From: Streptomyces sp. HSG2
Lineage (GTDB): Bacteria; Actinomycetota; Actinomycetes; Streptomycetales; Streptomycetaceae
Direction of reading: 5' to 3'
DNA length: 64,000 bases
NCBI RefSeq assembly: GCF_016598575.1
Contig: NZ_CP066801.1
Span: 4,092,001-4,156,000 of the forward strand
Part shown: positions 50,478-59,808 of the stretch, one piece after another
How the letters are laid out: every line of letters begins with the position of its first letter
Numbering within the stretch: the stretch's first letter is position 1
Made by a program: the position numbers and the translations under genes
The notes under the pieces: model-generated
Seen by the model: the letters and a program-made list of their open reading frames with translations, nothing else
What the model was told of the DNA's origin: nothing
Databases searched by the model: none

Positions 50478-52145
50478 GTGACCACGATCACCCCCGATCC
50501 CGGGAACCAGAACGCCCCCCAGGCACCCCCGGACCCCTCGCCTCGCCCGGAGGCGGCCCGGCCCGGTACGCTCACCGCCGTGTCACAGCCTGATCAGCCC
50601 ACCACCGACCAGCCGGGTCCCGCCGCGACGTACCCGGGCCCCCCGCGACCGGTGCGGGTCCCCGCCACCCCCCTCGCGGTCCTCGCCGAACAGCTGGGCG
50701 CGGCCACGCCGGCGGATCCGGCGGAGGTCACCGGCATCACCCACGACTCGCGGGCGGTCCGACCCGGCGACCTCTACGCGGCGCTCCCCGGCGCCCGCGC
50801 CCACGGCGCCGACTTCGTGGACCAGGCCGCCGGACTGGGCGCCACCGCCGTCCTGACCGACGAGGCGGGCCGGGCACGGGCCGCCGCCACCGGGCTGCCC
50901 GTCCTGACGGTCGACGACCCGCGACGGCACATGGGCGAGCTGGCGGCCACCATCTACGGCCACCCCGGACGCGATCTCCTGCAGATCGGCATCACCGGCA
51001 CGTCCGGCAAGACCACCACCGCCTACCTCGTCGAGGGCGGACTGCGCACCGCGAGACGCACCGGCCTCATCGGCACTGTGGAGATGCGCATCGGGGACGA
51101 GCGGATCAAGTCCGAACGCACGACCCCCGAGGCCACCGACCTCCAGGCCTTCTTCGCCGTGGCCCGCGAGCGAGGCGCCGAGGCGGTCGCCATGGAGGTC
51201 TCCAGCCACGCCCTGGTGCTCGGTCGGGTCGACGGTTGCGTGTTCGACGTCGCCGTCTTCACCAACCTCAGCCCGGAGCACATGGAGTTCCACTCCGACA
51301 TGGAGGACTACTTCGAGGCCAAGGCGCGGCTGTTCACCCCCGAGCGCAGCAGGCTGGGTGTCGTCAACATCGACGACGAATACGGCAGACGCCTGGTCAA
51401 GGAGGCCGCCGTACCGGTGGTCACCTACTCGGCCGAGGGACACCCGGACGCCGACTGGCGCGCCGAGGACGTCGAGGTCGGGCCCCTGCACTCGACGTTC
51501 ACCGCCGTCGGCCCCCGAGGCGAGCGGGTGGCCGCCACCTCCCCGCTGGCCGGACCGTTCAACGTGGCCAACACCCTGGCGGCGATCGTCGCCCTGGCCG
51601 CCGCGGGCCTGGAGGCTCAACCGGCCGCCGACGGGGTCGCGGCGGTCCCCGGAGTCCCGGGCCGCCTGGAGCGGGTGGACGCCGGTCAGGGGTATCTCGC
51701 CCTGGTCGACTACGCGCACAAGACCGACGCCGTCGAGTCCGTGCTCAAGGCCCTCCGCAAGGTCACCGACGGTCGGCTGCACGTGGTCCTCGGCTGCGGA
51801 GGCGACCGTGACGCCTCCAAGCGCGAACCCATGGGTGCCGCCGCCGCCCGGCACGCCGACACCGCCGTACTGACCTCCGACAACCCGCGCTCCGAGGACC
51901 CGCTGGCGATCCTCGCCACCATGCTGCGAGGGGCCGCCTCGGTGCCCGCCCACGAACGCGCCGAAGTCCAGGTCTTCGAGGACCGCGCCGCGGCCGTCGC
52001 CGCGGCGGTCGCCCGGGCCGAGCCCGGGGACACGGTGCTGGTCGCCGGCAAGGGGCACGAGCAGGGGCAGGACATCGCCGGCGTGATCCGTCCCTTCGAC
52101 GACCGCCGGGTGCTGCGCGAGGCGATCCGGAGAACACAGACATGA
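50478..52145 (+). CDS. murE: UDP-MurNAc-tripeptide ligase MurE
   Basis: 555 residues. It adds the third amino acid to UDP-MurNAc-L-Ala-D-Glu, LL-diaminopimelate in Streptomyces. ATP site GITGTSGKTTTAYL; the family blocks ERTTPEATDLQ, EVSSHALVLGRV and DYAHKTDAVESVL follow; DNPRSEDP is the DAP-recognition motif (DNPR). The N-terminal 60 residues are Pro-rich and longer than in most bacteria, as in other Streptomyces MurE. GTG 50478 follows CAGGA. Confidence 0.96.
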   Translation: MTTITPDPGNQNAPQAPPDPSPRPEAARPGTLTAVSQPDQPTTDQPGPAATYPGPPRPVRVPATPLAVLAEQLGAATPADPAEVTGITHDSRAVRPGDLYAALPGARAHGADFVDQAAGLGATAVLTDEAGRARAAATGLPVLTVDDPRRHMGELAATIYGHPGRDLLQIGITGTSGKTTTAYLVEGGLRTARRTGLIGTVEMRIGDERIKSERTTPEATDLQAFFAVARERGAEAVAMEVSSHALVLGRVDGCVFDVAVFTNLSPEHMEFHSDMEDYFEAKARLFTPERSRLGVVNIDDEYGRRLVKEAAVPVVTYSAEGHPDADWRAEDVEVGPLHSTFTAVGPRGERVAATSPLAGPFNVANTLAAIVALAAAGLEAQPAADGVAAVPGVPGRLERVDAGQGYLALVDYAHKTDAVESVLKALRKVTDGRLHVVLGCGGDRDASKREPMGAAAARHADTAVLTSDNPRSEDPLAILATMLRGAASVPAHERAEVQVFEDRAAAVAAAVARAEPGDTVLVAGKGHEQGQDIAGVIRPFDDRRVLREAIRRTQT

Positions 52146-52173
52146 CACCTCCCAAGACCCAGGGGACGAAACG

Positions 52174-53589
52174 GTGATCGCCCTCTCCCTGGCCGAGGTC
52201 GCGGACGTCGTCGGCGGGCGGTTGTGCGACATACCGGACCCCTCCGTACGCGTCACCGGACCGGTCGTTCGCGACTCCCGCGAAGCCGTCCCGGGCAGCC
52301 TGTTCGTGGCCTTCGTCGGCGAACGCGTCGACGGCCACGACTTCGCCGCGGAGGTCGTCGGTTCCGGAGCGGTGGCCGTCCTCGGCTCCCGCCCCGTCGG
52401 CGCGCCCGCGATCGTGGTGGACGACGTCCAGGCCGCTCTGGGGGCGCTGGCCCGGCACGTCGTGCGCAGACTGGGGGCCGAGGTGGTCGCCTTGACCGGC
52501 TCCGCGGGCAAGACCAGCACCAAGGACCTCATCGCGCAGGTGCTCCGGCGCGCCGGTCCTACGGTGTTCACCCCCGGGTCTCTCAACAACGAGATCGGTC
52601 TGCCGCTCACCGCCCTGACCGCGACGGCCGAGACGCGCTTCCTGGTGTTGGAGATGGGCGCGCGCGGTATCGGGCACATCGCGTACCTGACGCGCCTGAC
52701 CCCGCCCCGGATCGGGCTGGTCCTCAACGTCGGTTCCGCGCACCTGGGGGAGTTCGGCGGCCGGGAGCAGATCGCCCGGGCCAAGGGGGAGATCGTCGAG
52801 TCCCTGCCGGCGGCGGCCGACGGTGGCGTGGCGATCCTGAACGCCGACGACGCTCTGGTGCGGGCCATGGCCTCCCGGACGGCGGCGCGGGTGGTCCTCT
52901 TCGGGGAGTCCGACGAAGCGGACGTTCGCGCCGAGAACGTGCGCCTCACCGACGGCGGACGGCCCGCGTTCAGGCTCCACACACCCTCCGGTGCGAGTGA
53001 TGTGACGATGCGCCTGTACGGTGAGCATCACGTGTCGAACGCGCTCGCCGCCGCCGCCGTCGCCCACGAGTTGGGCATGTCCGCAGACGAGATCGCCGTC
53101 GCGCTCTCCGAGGCGGGCTCCCTCTCCCGCTGGCGGATGGAGGTCACCGAGCGCTCCGACGGTGTGACGATCGTCAACGACGCCTACAACGCGAACCCCG
53201 AGTCCATGCGAGCCGCCCTCCGCGCGCTCGCGGCCATGGGCGGGGAGCGTCGCACGTGGGCGGTGCTCGGAGCGATGGCCGAGCTGGGTGACGAGGCGCT
53301 CGCCGAGCACGACGCGGTCGGACGGCTCGCCGTCCGACTCAACGTCAGCAAGCTCGTCGCGGTGGGGGGCAGGGAAGCCGCCTGGCTGCGACTGGGCGCA
53401 TATAACGAGGGTTCGTGGGGTGAGGAGTCGGTGCACGTGTCCGACGCACAGGCGGCTGTCGACCTGTTGCGCAGCGAGCTGCGCCCGGGGGACGTGGTAC
53501 TCGTGAAGGCATCCCGGTCCGTGGGGCTGGAGAGGGTCGCCGCGGCGCTGTTGGAGACCGGCGCCGAGGGTGAGGTCGCCGCCCGATGA
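52174..53589 (+). CDS. murF: UDP-MurNAc-tripeptide:D-Ala-D-Ala ligase MurF
   Basis: 471 residues. It adds D-Ala-D-Ala to complete the pentapeptide precursor. Motifs: VVRDSREAVPGSLFVAFVGERVDGHDF, ATP site ALTGSAGKTSTKDLI, FTPGSLNNEIGLPLT, EMGARGIGHIAYL and NDAYNANPESM. GTG 52174 has AGGGGACG upstream and lies 28 bp after murE. Its end overlaps mraY by 4 bp (ATGA). Confidence 0.96.
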   Translation: MIALSLAEVADVVGGRLCDIPDPSVRVTGPVVRDSREAVPGSLFVAFVGERVDGHDFAAEVVGSGAVAVLGSRPVGAPAIVVDDVQAALGALARHVVRRLGAEVVALTGSAGKTSTKDLIAQVLRRAGPTVFTPGSLNNEIGLPLTALTATAETRFLVLEMGARGIGHIAYLTRLTPPRIGLVLNVGSAHLGEFGGREQIARAKGEIVESLPAAADGGVAILNADDALVRAMASRTAARVVLFGESDEADVRAENVRLTDGGRPAFRLHTPSGASDVTMRLYGEHHVSNALAAAAVAHELGMSADEIAVALSEAGSLSRWRMEVTERSDGVTIVNDAYNANPESMRAALRALAAMGGERRTWAVLGAMAELGDEALAEHDAVGRLAVRLNVSKLVAVGGREAAWLRLGAYNEGSWGEESVHVSDAQAAVDLLRSELRPGDVVLVKASRSVGLERVAAALLETGAEGEVAAR

Positions 53590-54680
53590 TGAAGCAGATC
53601 CTGTTCGCGGGGGTCATCGGCCTGTTCCTGACGTTGGTCGGCACCCCGTTGCTGATCAAGCTGCTGGCCCGCAAGGGCTACGGTCAGTACATCCGCGACG
53701 ACGGCCCCCGTGAGCACGCCAGCAAGCGCGGTACGCCGACGATGGGCGGAATCGCCTTCATCCTCGCCACCGTCGCCGCGTACTTCCTGGCCAAGGTGAT
53801 CACCAGCTCTTTGGACGGCGAGGCGGACGCGACCCCGACCTTCTCGGGGTTGTTGGTCCTCGGCCTGATGGTCGGGATGGGCCTGGTCGGCTTTCTCGAC
53901 GACTACATCAAGATCGTCAAACGCCGTTCGCTGGGTCTGCGCGCCAAGGCGAAGATGGCGGGACAGTTGATCGTCGGCATCGCCTTCGCGGTGCTCTCGT
54001 TGCAGTTCGCCGACAACCGAGGCAACACGCCGGCCTCCACCAAGCTGTCGTTCATCACTGACTTCGGCTGGTCGATCGGGCCGGTGTTGTTCGTGGTCTG
54101 GGCGCTGTTCATGATCCTGGCCATGTCCAACGGAGTGAATCTCACCGACGGGCTTGACGGATTGGCCACCGGCGCGTCGGTGCTCGTCTTCGGCGCCTAC
54201 ACCTTCATCGGCGTCTGGCAGTTCCAGGAGTCCTGTGCCAACGCGAGCACCCTGACCAATCCCAACGCCTGCTTCGAGGTACGCGACCCGCTCGACCTGG
54301 CGGTGGTCGCCTCGGCGTTGATGGGGTCCTGTCTGGGCTTCCTGTGGTGGAACACCTCGCCTGCCAAGATCTTCATGGGTGACACCGGTTCGTTGGCCCT
54401 GGGGGGCGTGCTCGCCGGTCTGGCGATCTGCTCCCGCACCGAGTTGCTGATCGCGATCCTCGGCGGTCTGTTCGTCCTCATCACCATGTCCGTGGTCATC
54501 CAGGTCGGTTCCTTCCGGCTCACGGGGAAGCGGGTGTTCCGGATGGCGCCCCTCCAACACCACTTCGAACTCAAGGGGTGGTCCGAGGTACTGGTGGTGG
54601 TCCGGTTCTGGATCATCCAGGGCATCTGTGTGATCGTCGGACTGGGACTCTTCTACGCGGGATGGGCAGCGGACAAGTGA
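53586..54680 (+). CDS. mraY: Phospho-MurNAc-pentapeptide translocase MraY
   Basis: 364 residues, about ten membrane helices. It makes lipid I from UDP-MurNAc-pentapeptide and undecaprenyl phosphate at the inner membrane face. Key segments: the substrate-gating SKRGTPTMGGIAFI, FLDDYIKIVKRR (catalytic Asp-Asp), the NLTDGLDGLA active-site loop, FMGDTGSLALGG, and RMAPLQHHFELKGW (HHH-type His loop). ATG 53586 overlaps the murF stop. Confidence 0.97.
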   Translation: MMKQILFAGVIGLFLTLVGTPLLIKLLARKGYGQYIRDDGPREHASKRGTPTMGGIAFILATVAAYFLAKVITSSLDGEADATPTFSGLLVLGLMVGMGLVGFLDDYIKIVKRRSLGLRAKAKMAGQLIVGIAFAVLSLQFADNRGNTPASTKLSFITDFGWSIGPVLFVVWALFMILAMSNGVNLTDGLDGLATGASVLVFGAYTFIGVWQFQESCANASTLTNPNACFEVRDPLDLAVVASALMGSCLGFLWWNTSPAKIFMGDTGSLALGGVLAGLAICSRTELLIAILGGLFVLITMSVVIQVGSFRLTGKRVFRMAPLQHHFELKGWSEVLVVVRFWIIQGICVIVGLGLFYAGWAADK

Positions 54681-56080
54681 CCGACTGGCAGGGTTCGCAC
54701 GTCACCGTCGCCGGACTGGGCGTCTCGGGCGTCCCGGCGGCGAGGATCCTGCGTCGCCTCGGCGCGCGCGTCACCGTCGTCGACGACGGCGACGACGACC
54801 GCGCGCGCGCGCGGGCCGACGAACTCCGGGCGCTCGGCGTCACGGTGAGGTTGGGGGACGGGGACACCCTGCCGGAGGGAAGCGACCTGGTCGTCACCGC
54901 GCCCGGGTGGAGACCCGACAAGCCGCTCTTCGCGGGGGCGCGCGCGGCCGGCGTCCCGGTCTGGGGGGACGTCGAGCTGGCCTGGCGGTTGCGCGGCCCC
55001 GACGCGGCGCCCTGGCTCGCGGTCACCGGGACCAACGGCAAGACGACGACGGTGCGGATGCTCGCCGCCATCCTGGAGGCGGCGGGCCTGCGCACCGCCG
55101 CCGTCGGCAACATCGGGACGTCCGTGCTGGAGGCGGTGACCGAGGAGAAGCCGTACGACGTTCTCGCTGTGGAGCTGTCCAGCTACCAACTCCACTGGGC
55201 CCCGTCGGTCCGCGCCCACTCGGCGGCCGTCCTCAACCTCGCCCCCGACCACCTCGACTGGCACGGCTCGATGGACGCCTACGCCCGCGACAAGGGCCGG
55301 GTCTACGAGGGCAACCGTGTGGCCTGCGTCTACAACGCGGGGGACCCGGCCACCGAGGAACTGGTGCGCGCCGCCGATGTGGAGGAGGGCTGCCGAGCCG
55401 TCGGTTTCACCCTGGGAACGCCCGCCCCCTCGCAACTCGGGGTGGTGGAGGGCATCCTCGTCGACCGGGCCTTCGTCGCGGACCCGAGGAGCGCGCGGGA
55501 ACTCGCCGAGGTGTCCGATGTCGACCCGCCGGCTCCGCACAACATCGCCAACGCCCTCGCGGCGGCGGCGCTGGCCCGGGCCCACGGGGTGCCCGCTTCG
55601 GCCGTGCGCGACGGACTGCGCGCCTTCACCCCCGAGGCGCACCGCATCGCGCGCGTCGCCGAGGTGGACGGGGTGGTCTACGTCGACGACTCCAAGGCCA
55701 CCAACACGCATGCCGCCGAGGCGTCCCTGCGGTCCTACGATTCCGTCGTCTGGATCGCCGGAGGGCTGGCCAAGGGGGCGGTCTTCGGCGACCTCGTCGC
55801 CGCCGCCGCGCCCCGACTGCGGGGCGTGGTGCTCATCGGCGCGGACCGCGCGTTGATCGGCGAGGCCCTGGCGCGACACGCGCCCGAGGTACCCGTCGTC
55901 GACCTCGACCGGACCGACACTGGGGCGATGCGCCAGGCCGTCGAGGAGGCGAGCCGACTCGCCCGCCCCGGTGACACGGTGCTGCTCGCCCCGGCCTGTG
56001 CGTCGATGGACATGTTCACCAACTACAGCCGGCGTGGCGAGGCCTTCGCCGGGGCCGTTCGCGAACTCGGCGCGCGGTAG
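54662..56080 (+). CDS. murD: UDP-MurNAc-L-alanine:D-glutamate ligase MurD
   Basis: 472 residues. Rossmann-type start VTVAGLGVSGVPAARIL, ATP site AVTGTNGKTTTVRML, then GNIGTSV, ELSSYQLHWA, NLAPDHLDWHGSM, DDSKATNTHAAEASL and LLAPACASMDMFTNYSRRGEAF. It adds D-Glu to UDP-MurNAc-L-Ala. ATG 54662 gives the N-terminus MGSGQVTDW and overlaps mraY by 19 bp; GTG 54677 (GTGA overlap with the mraY stop) is an alternative. Confidence 0.95.
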   Translation: MGSGQVTDWQGSHVTVAGLGVSGVPAARILRRLGARVTVVDDGDDDRARARADELRALGVTVRLGDGDTLPEGSDLVVTAPGWRPDKPLFAGARAAGVPVWGDVELAWRLRGPDAAPWLAVTGTNGKTTTVRMLAAILEAAGLRTAAVGNIGTSVLEAVTEEKPYDVLAVELSSYQLHWAPSVRAHSAAVLNLAPDHLDWHGSMDAYARDKGRVYEGNRVACVYNAGDPATEELVRAADVEEGCRAVGFTLGTPAPSQLGVVEGILVDRAFVADPRSARELAEVSDVDPPAPHNIANALAAAALARAHGVPASAVRDGLRAFTPEAHRIARVAEVDGVVYVDDSKATNTHAAEASLRSYDSVVWIAGGLAKGAVFGDLVAAAAPRLRGVVLIGADRALIGEALARHAPEVPVVDLDRTDTGAMRQAVEEASRLARPGDTVLLAPACASMDMFTNYSRRGEAFAGAVRELGAR

Positions 56081-56146
56081 CCGGCCTCGGGCACCCGGCG
56101 ACCTCGGGAGAAGACGTGGGACGCGCGAGTGACAGCGGAGGCGCCG

Positions 56147-57508
56147 ATGCCCGCTAGCCGCACAGGCCGGCCGCCCGTGCGACGGACGACCGGACCACCC
56201 CCCGCGACACGACGGCCGGGTGGGAACCCGGCGGCGCGGCTGGTGGCTCGGGCCCGCGCGACCTGGGACAGGCCCCTCACCGCGTACTATCTGATCGTCG
56301 GCGGCAGTGCCCTGATCACCGTGCTCGGCCTGGTGATGGTCTACTCCGCCTCCCAGATCACCGCGCTCGACCTGTCGCTGCCGGGGTCGTACTTCTTCCG
56401 CAAGCAGGCTCTGGCCGCGCTGATCGGGGCGGTGCTCCTGCTGGTCGCGACACGCGTGCCGGTGCGGTTGCACCGGGCGCTGGCCTATCCGATCCTGGCC
56501 GGCACCGTGTTCCTGATGGCGCTGGTCCCGGTCCCGGGGATCGGGGTGGCCGTCAACGGCAACCAGAACTGGCTGTCGGTGGGCGGTTCGTTCCAGCTCC
56601 AGCCGAGCGAGTTCGGCAAGCTGGCCCTCGTGCTCTGGGCCGCGGATCTGCTGGCCCGCAAGCACGAGAGGAGGTTGCTCGCCCAGTGGAAGCACATGCT
56701 CGTGCCCTTGGTGCCGGTCGCCTTCCTGCTGCTCGGCCTCATCATGCTCGGCGGCGACATGGGGACCGCCGTCATCGTCACGGCGATCCTCTTCGGCATG
56801 CTCTGGCTGGCCGGGGCGCCGACGCGACTCTTCGTCGGGATCCTGGCGGTCGTCGGACTGCTGGGCTCCCTCCTCATCGCCACCAGCGACAACCGGATGG
56901 CCAGGCTCGCCTGCGTGGGGGCCACCGAGCCGGGCCCCGACGACGTCTGCTGGCAGGCGGTGCACGGGATCTACGCCCTCGCCTCCGGCGGGCTGTTCGG
57001 GTCCGGACTGGGTGCGGGAGTGGAGAAATGGGGACAACTCCCGGAAGCCCACACGGACTTCATCTTCGCCGTGACCGGTGAGGAACTCGGCCTGGCCGGG
57101 ACTCTGTCGGTCCTCGCGCTGTTCGCGGCTCTAGGCTATGCGGGTATCCGCGTGGCCGGACGCACGGAGGACCCCTTCGTGAGGTACGCCGCGGGAGGTG
57201 TCACCATCTGGATCACGGCCCAGGCCGTGATCAACATCGGTGCCGTCCTCGGGCTCCTGCCGATCGCCGGGATCCCGCTCCCGCTGTTCTCCTACGGAGG
57301 GTCGGCCCTGCTGACGACGATGTTCGCCATCGGGCTGCTCGTCGCGTTCGCGCGGGACGAGCCCGCCGCGAGGGCGGCGCTCGCGATGCGGCAACCTCGC
57401 TTTGGTAGAAAGCGGGGGGCCCGGGTCACCCGGTCCGACCGGGGACCCCGGAGTTGGAAGACGATGAGACGGCGCGCCTCGGTGGCGCGTTCGTCCGGAG
57501 AGCGGTGA
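56147..57508 (+). CDS. ftsW: Septal lipid II polymerase FtsW (SEDS family)
   Basis: 453 residues with about ten membrane helices. SEDS marks: TVLGLVMVYSASQ, NGNQNWLSVGGSFQLQPSEFGKLALVLWAADLLARK, LGGDMGTAVIV, PEAHTDFIFAVTGEELGL, and IPLPLFSYGGSALLTTMFAIGLL. It polymerises glycan strands at the septum with FtsI. GGAGG 5-6 nt before ATG 56147 decides the start over GTG 56129. The tail is basic (KTMRRRASVARSSGER). Confidence 0.96.
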   Translation: MPASRTGRPPVRRTTGPPPATRRPGGNPAARLVARARATWDRPLTAYYLIVGGSALITVLGLVMVYSASQITALDLSLPGSYFFRKQALAALIGAVLLLVATRVPVRLHRALAYPILAGTVFLMALVPVPGIGVAVNGNQNWLSVGGSFQLQPSEFGKLALVLWAADLLARKHERRLLAQWKHMLVPLVPVAFLLLGLIMLGGDMGTAVIVTAILFGMLWLAGAPTRLFVGILAVVGLLGSLLIATSDNRMARLACVGATEPGPDDVCWQAVHGIYALASGGLFGSGLGAGVEKWGQLPEAHTDFIFAVTGEELGLAGTLSVLALFAALGYAGIRVAGRTEDPFVRYAAGGVTIWITAQAVINIGAVLGLLPIAGIPLPLFSYGGSALLTTMFAIGLLVAFARDEPAARAALAMRQPRFGRKRGARVTRSDRGPRSWKTMRRRASVARSSGER

Positions 57509-57514
57509 ATTTCG

Positions 57515-58600
57515 GTGCATGTCGTACTCGCCGGCGGAGGAACCGCGGGCCACATCGAGCCCGCGCTCGCCCTCGCGGACGCCCTGCGCAGGCAGGACCC
57601 GACCGTGGGCATCACGGCTCTGGGCACGGAACGGGGCCTGGAGACACGCCTGGTGCCCGAGCGCGGGTACGAGCTGGCGCTGATCCCGGCCGTTCCGCTG
57701 CCCCGCAAGCCGACGCCTGAGCTGATCACGGTTCCGGGGCGGTTGCGAGGCACGATCAAGGCGACGGAGCAGATCCTGGAGCGCACCCGGGCCGACGTCG
57801 TGGTCGGTTTCGGCGGCTACGTGGCGCTGCCCGGCTACCTCGCCGCGAAGCGTCTGGGGGTGCCCATCGTCGTCCACGAGGCCAACGCCCGTCCCGGGTT
57901 GGCCAACAAGATCGGCTCCCGATACGCCAGCCAGGTGGCCGTCTCCACGCCCGACAGCAAGCTGCGCAACTCCCGTTACATCGGCATCCCGTTGCGCCGG
58001 TCGGTCGCCACCCTCGACCGTGCCGCCGCCCGCCAGGAGGGCCGCGCCTCCTTCGGGCTGGACCCCAACCTCCCGACCCTGCTGGTCTCGGGAGGTTCGC
58101 AGGGTGCCCGACGCCTCAACGAGGTGGTCCAGCGGGCGGCCCCCCGGCTGCAGCAGGCCGGGGTCCAGATCCTGCACGCGGTGGGGCCGAAGAACGAGCT
58201 GCCGCGGCTCCCGCAGATGCCCGGCATGCCTCCCTACGTGCCGGTCGCCTACCTGGACCGGATGGACCTCGCCTACGCCGCGGCGGACATGATGCTCTGC
58301 CGGGCCGGTGCCATGACCGTCGCGGAGCTGTCCGCCGTCGGACTCCCGGCCGCCTACGTCCCCCTGCCCATCGGCAACGGGGAACAGCGACTCAACGCCC
58401 AGCCCGTGGTCAAGGCGGGCGGTGGGTTGCTGGTGGACGACGCCGACCTCACCCCCGAGTGGCTGCAACAGCACGTCCTCCCGGTGTTGGCCGACCCGCA
58501 CCGGCTGTACGAGATGTCCCGCGCGGCCTCCGAGTTCGGCCGCAGGGACGCCGACGAGCTGCTCGTCGGCATGGTGCGCGAGGCCGTCGCCGCACGGTAG
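57515..58600 (+). CDS. murG: UDP-GlcNAc:lipid I N-acetylglucosaminyltransferase MurG
   Basis: 361 residues of GT28. N-domain G-loop VVLAGGGTAGHIEPALALADAL, second G-loop VVGFGGYVALPGYLAAKRLGVPIVVHEANARPGLANKIG, and C-domain VSGGSQGARRLNE and CRAGAMTVAELSAVGLPAAYVPLPIGNGEQRLNA. It converts lipid I to lipid II at the inner membrane. GTG 57515 starts 6 bp after ftsW. Confidence 0.97.
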   Translation: MHVVLAGGGTAGHIEPALALADALRRQDPTVGITALGTERGLETRLVPERGYELALIPAVPLPRKPTPELITVPGRLRGTIKATEQILERTRADVVVGFGGYVALPGYLAAKRLGVPIVVHEANARPGLANKIGSRYASQVAVSTPDSKLRNSRYIGIPLRRSVATLDRAAARQEGRASFGLDPNLPTLLVSGGSQGARRLNEVVQRAAPRLQQAGVQILHAVGPKNELPRLPQMPGMPPYVPVAYLDRMDLAYAAADMMLCRAGAMTVAELSAVGLPAAYVPLPIGNGEQRLNAQPVVKAGGGLLVDDADLTPEWLQQHVLPVLADPHRLYEMSRAASEFGRRDADELLVGMVREAVAAR

Positions 58601-58749
58601 GGCGGGGCGAACGCGCGACCGAGGCCGGCCGCTGTGCCTCGTGGCGCGGGGGCGACGGCGCGGCGAGGCGTCGTGCCGTCGGGAGCCGGGCGAGACTGGC
58701 GAGGCGCGCGAGGACCCTCTCCCGCGCTCCTTCACGAAAGGCAGGGGAT

Positions 58750-59526
58750 GTGGCCGGACCGACAGCCACCGCCGAGCGCGTTGCCCGTACCCCGGGGACG
58801 TCCGGCCCGGCCCGACGTCCCCGGCTCCGCGGGTGGTTTCGTAGGATCGTCATCCTGGGGCTTCCGTCCGTGTTCCTTGCCGCGTCGGGTTGGTCGCTGT
58901 ACGGGTCGGACTGGTTCCGAGTCGAGCGGGTGTCGGTGGAAGGCGCCCGTGTCCTGACCGACGACGCGATCCGCGACGTTGCGGGCGTTCCCCTGGGCGA
59001 CCCCTTGGTCTCCGTCGACACCGACGCCGCGGCGGAGCGAATCCGCCGCGAACTCCCCAGGATCGACACGGTCGATGTGCGCCGGTCCTGGCCCGGTGAG
59101 ATCGTCCTCGCCGTGGTCGAACGCACCCCGGTGCTGGTGGTGGCCGAGGGGGACGCCTTCGTCGAGGTCGACGACGACGGAGTCCGGTACGCCACCGTCG
59201 CGCGCGCGCCCTCCGGAGTACCGCTCCTGGACATCTCGCCCCGTTCGACCGCCTCCAATCGGTTCGGGGAGGACCGTTTGGCGCGCGAGGCCGTGCTGGT
59301 GGCCCAGGAGATCCCGGACGAGGTCGCCCGGGTCGCCCGGACCGTCGAGGTCCGCTCCCTCGACGAGATCACGCTGGAGTTGAGTGACGGGCGCACCGTG
59401 TCGTGGGGGAGCGGCGAGCGGGGCGCCGACAAGGCACGCGCTCTCACCGCGCTGATGAAGGCGGCACCGGACGCCCGTCACTTCGACGTGAGCGCACCCA
59501 GCGCCCCCGCGTCATCGGGCAGTTGA
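58750..59526 (+). CDS. ftsQ: Cell division protein FtsQ
   Basis: 258 residues. A basic start (ARRPRLRGWFRR) and one membrane helix (IVILGLPSVFLAASGWSLYG) lead to an extracellular POTRA domain (WFRVERVSVEGARVLTDDAIRDVAGVPLGDPLVSVDTDAAAERIRRELPRIDTVDVRRSWPGEIVLAVVER) and the beta domain of FtsQ/DivIB. It bridges early and late division proteins. GTG 58750 has AAAGG and AGGGG just upstream. The 149-bp gap after murG holds no gene. Confidence 0.93.
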   Translation: MAGPTATAERVARTPGTSGPARRPRLRGWFRRIVILGLPSVFLAASGWSLYGSDWFRVERVSVEGARVLTDDAIRDVAGVPLGDPLVSVDTDAAAERIRRELPRIDTVDVRRSWPGEIVLAVVERTPVLVVAEGDAFVEVDDDGVRYATVARAPSGVPLLDISPRSTASNRFGEDRLAREAVLVAQEIPDEVARVARTVEVRSLDEITLELSDGRTVSWGSGERGADKARALTALMKAAPDARHFDVSAPSAPASSGS

Positions 59527-59682
59527 CGCACACCTGCGCGGCCCAGCACCCTGAGTGGGCAGCGCTACGGCTGATCACATAGGGTGAAAAGAAAAACGGG
59601 AGGTTCGGCGTGTTCGTTGAACGCGCGCCTCGTGTCGACCTAGTGTCCTGTTCGGAAGACTTCAGGGAACAGACACACTGGT

Positions 59683-59707
59683 AACCCTAAACTTCACCGT
59701 TAGGGTT
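59683..59707. promoter_or_regulatory. Inverted repeat in the ftsZ leader region
   Basis: AACCCTAA (59683-59690) and TTAGGGTT (59700-59707) with a 9-nt spacer, about 100 bp before the ftsZ start. A second, looser CTGTTC/GAACAG pair lies just upstream. The 280-bp ftsQ-ftsZ gap is where Streptomyces ftsZ has several promoters, including a sporulation-specific one; which of them map here cannot be fixed from sequence. Confidence 0.6.
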
Positions 59708-59808
59708 CGGGTCGGCGCTACGGACCGCCCCATTCGGCATCAGTCGTCGTCGGCGAGGCAGCGCCTCGCGGGTCGGCGACACGTAACTCGAGGCGAGAGG
59801 CCTTCGAC

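Noticed and set aside
50583..52982. Long minus-strand open frame opposite murE and murF
   Set aside because: Same reason: an antisense shadow of two well-conserved ligases.
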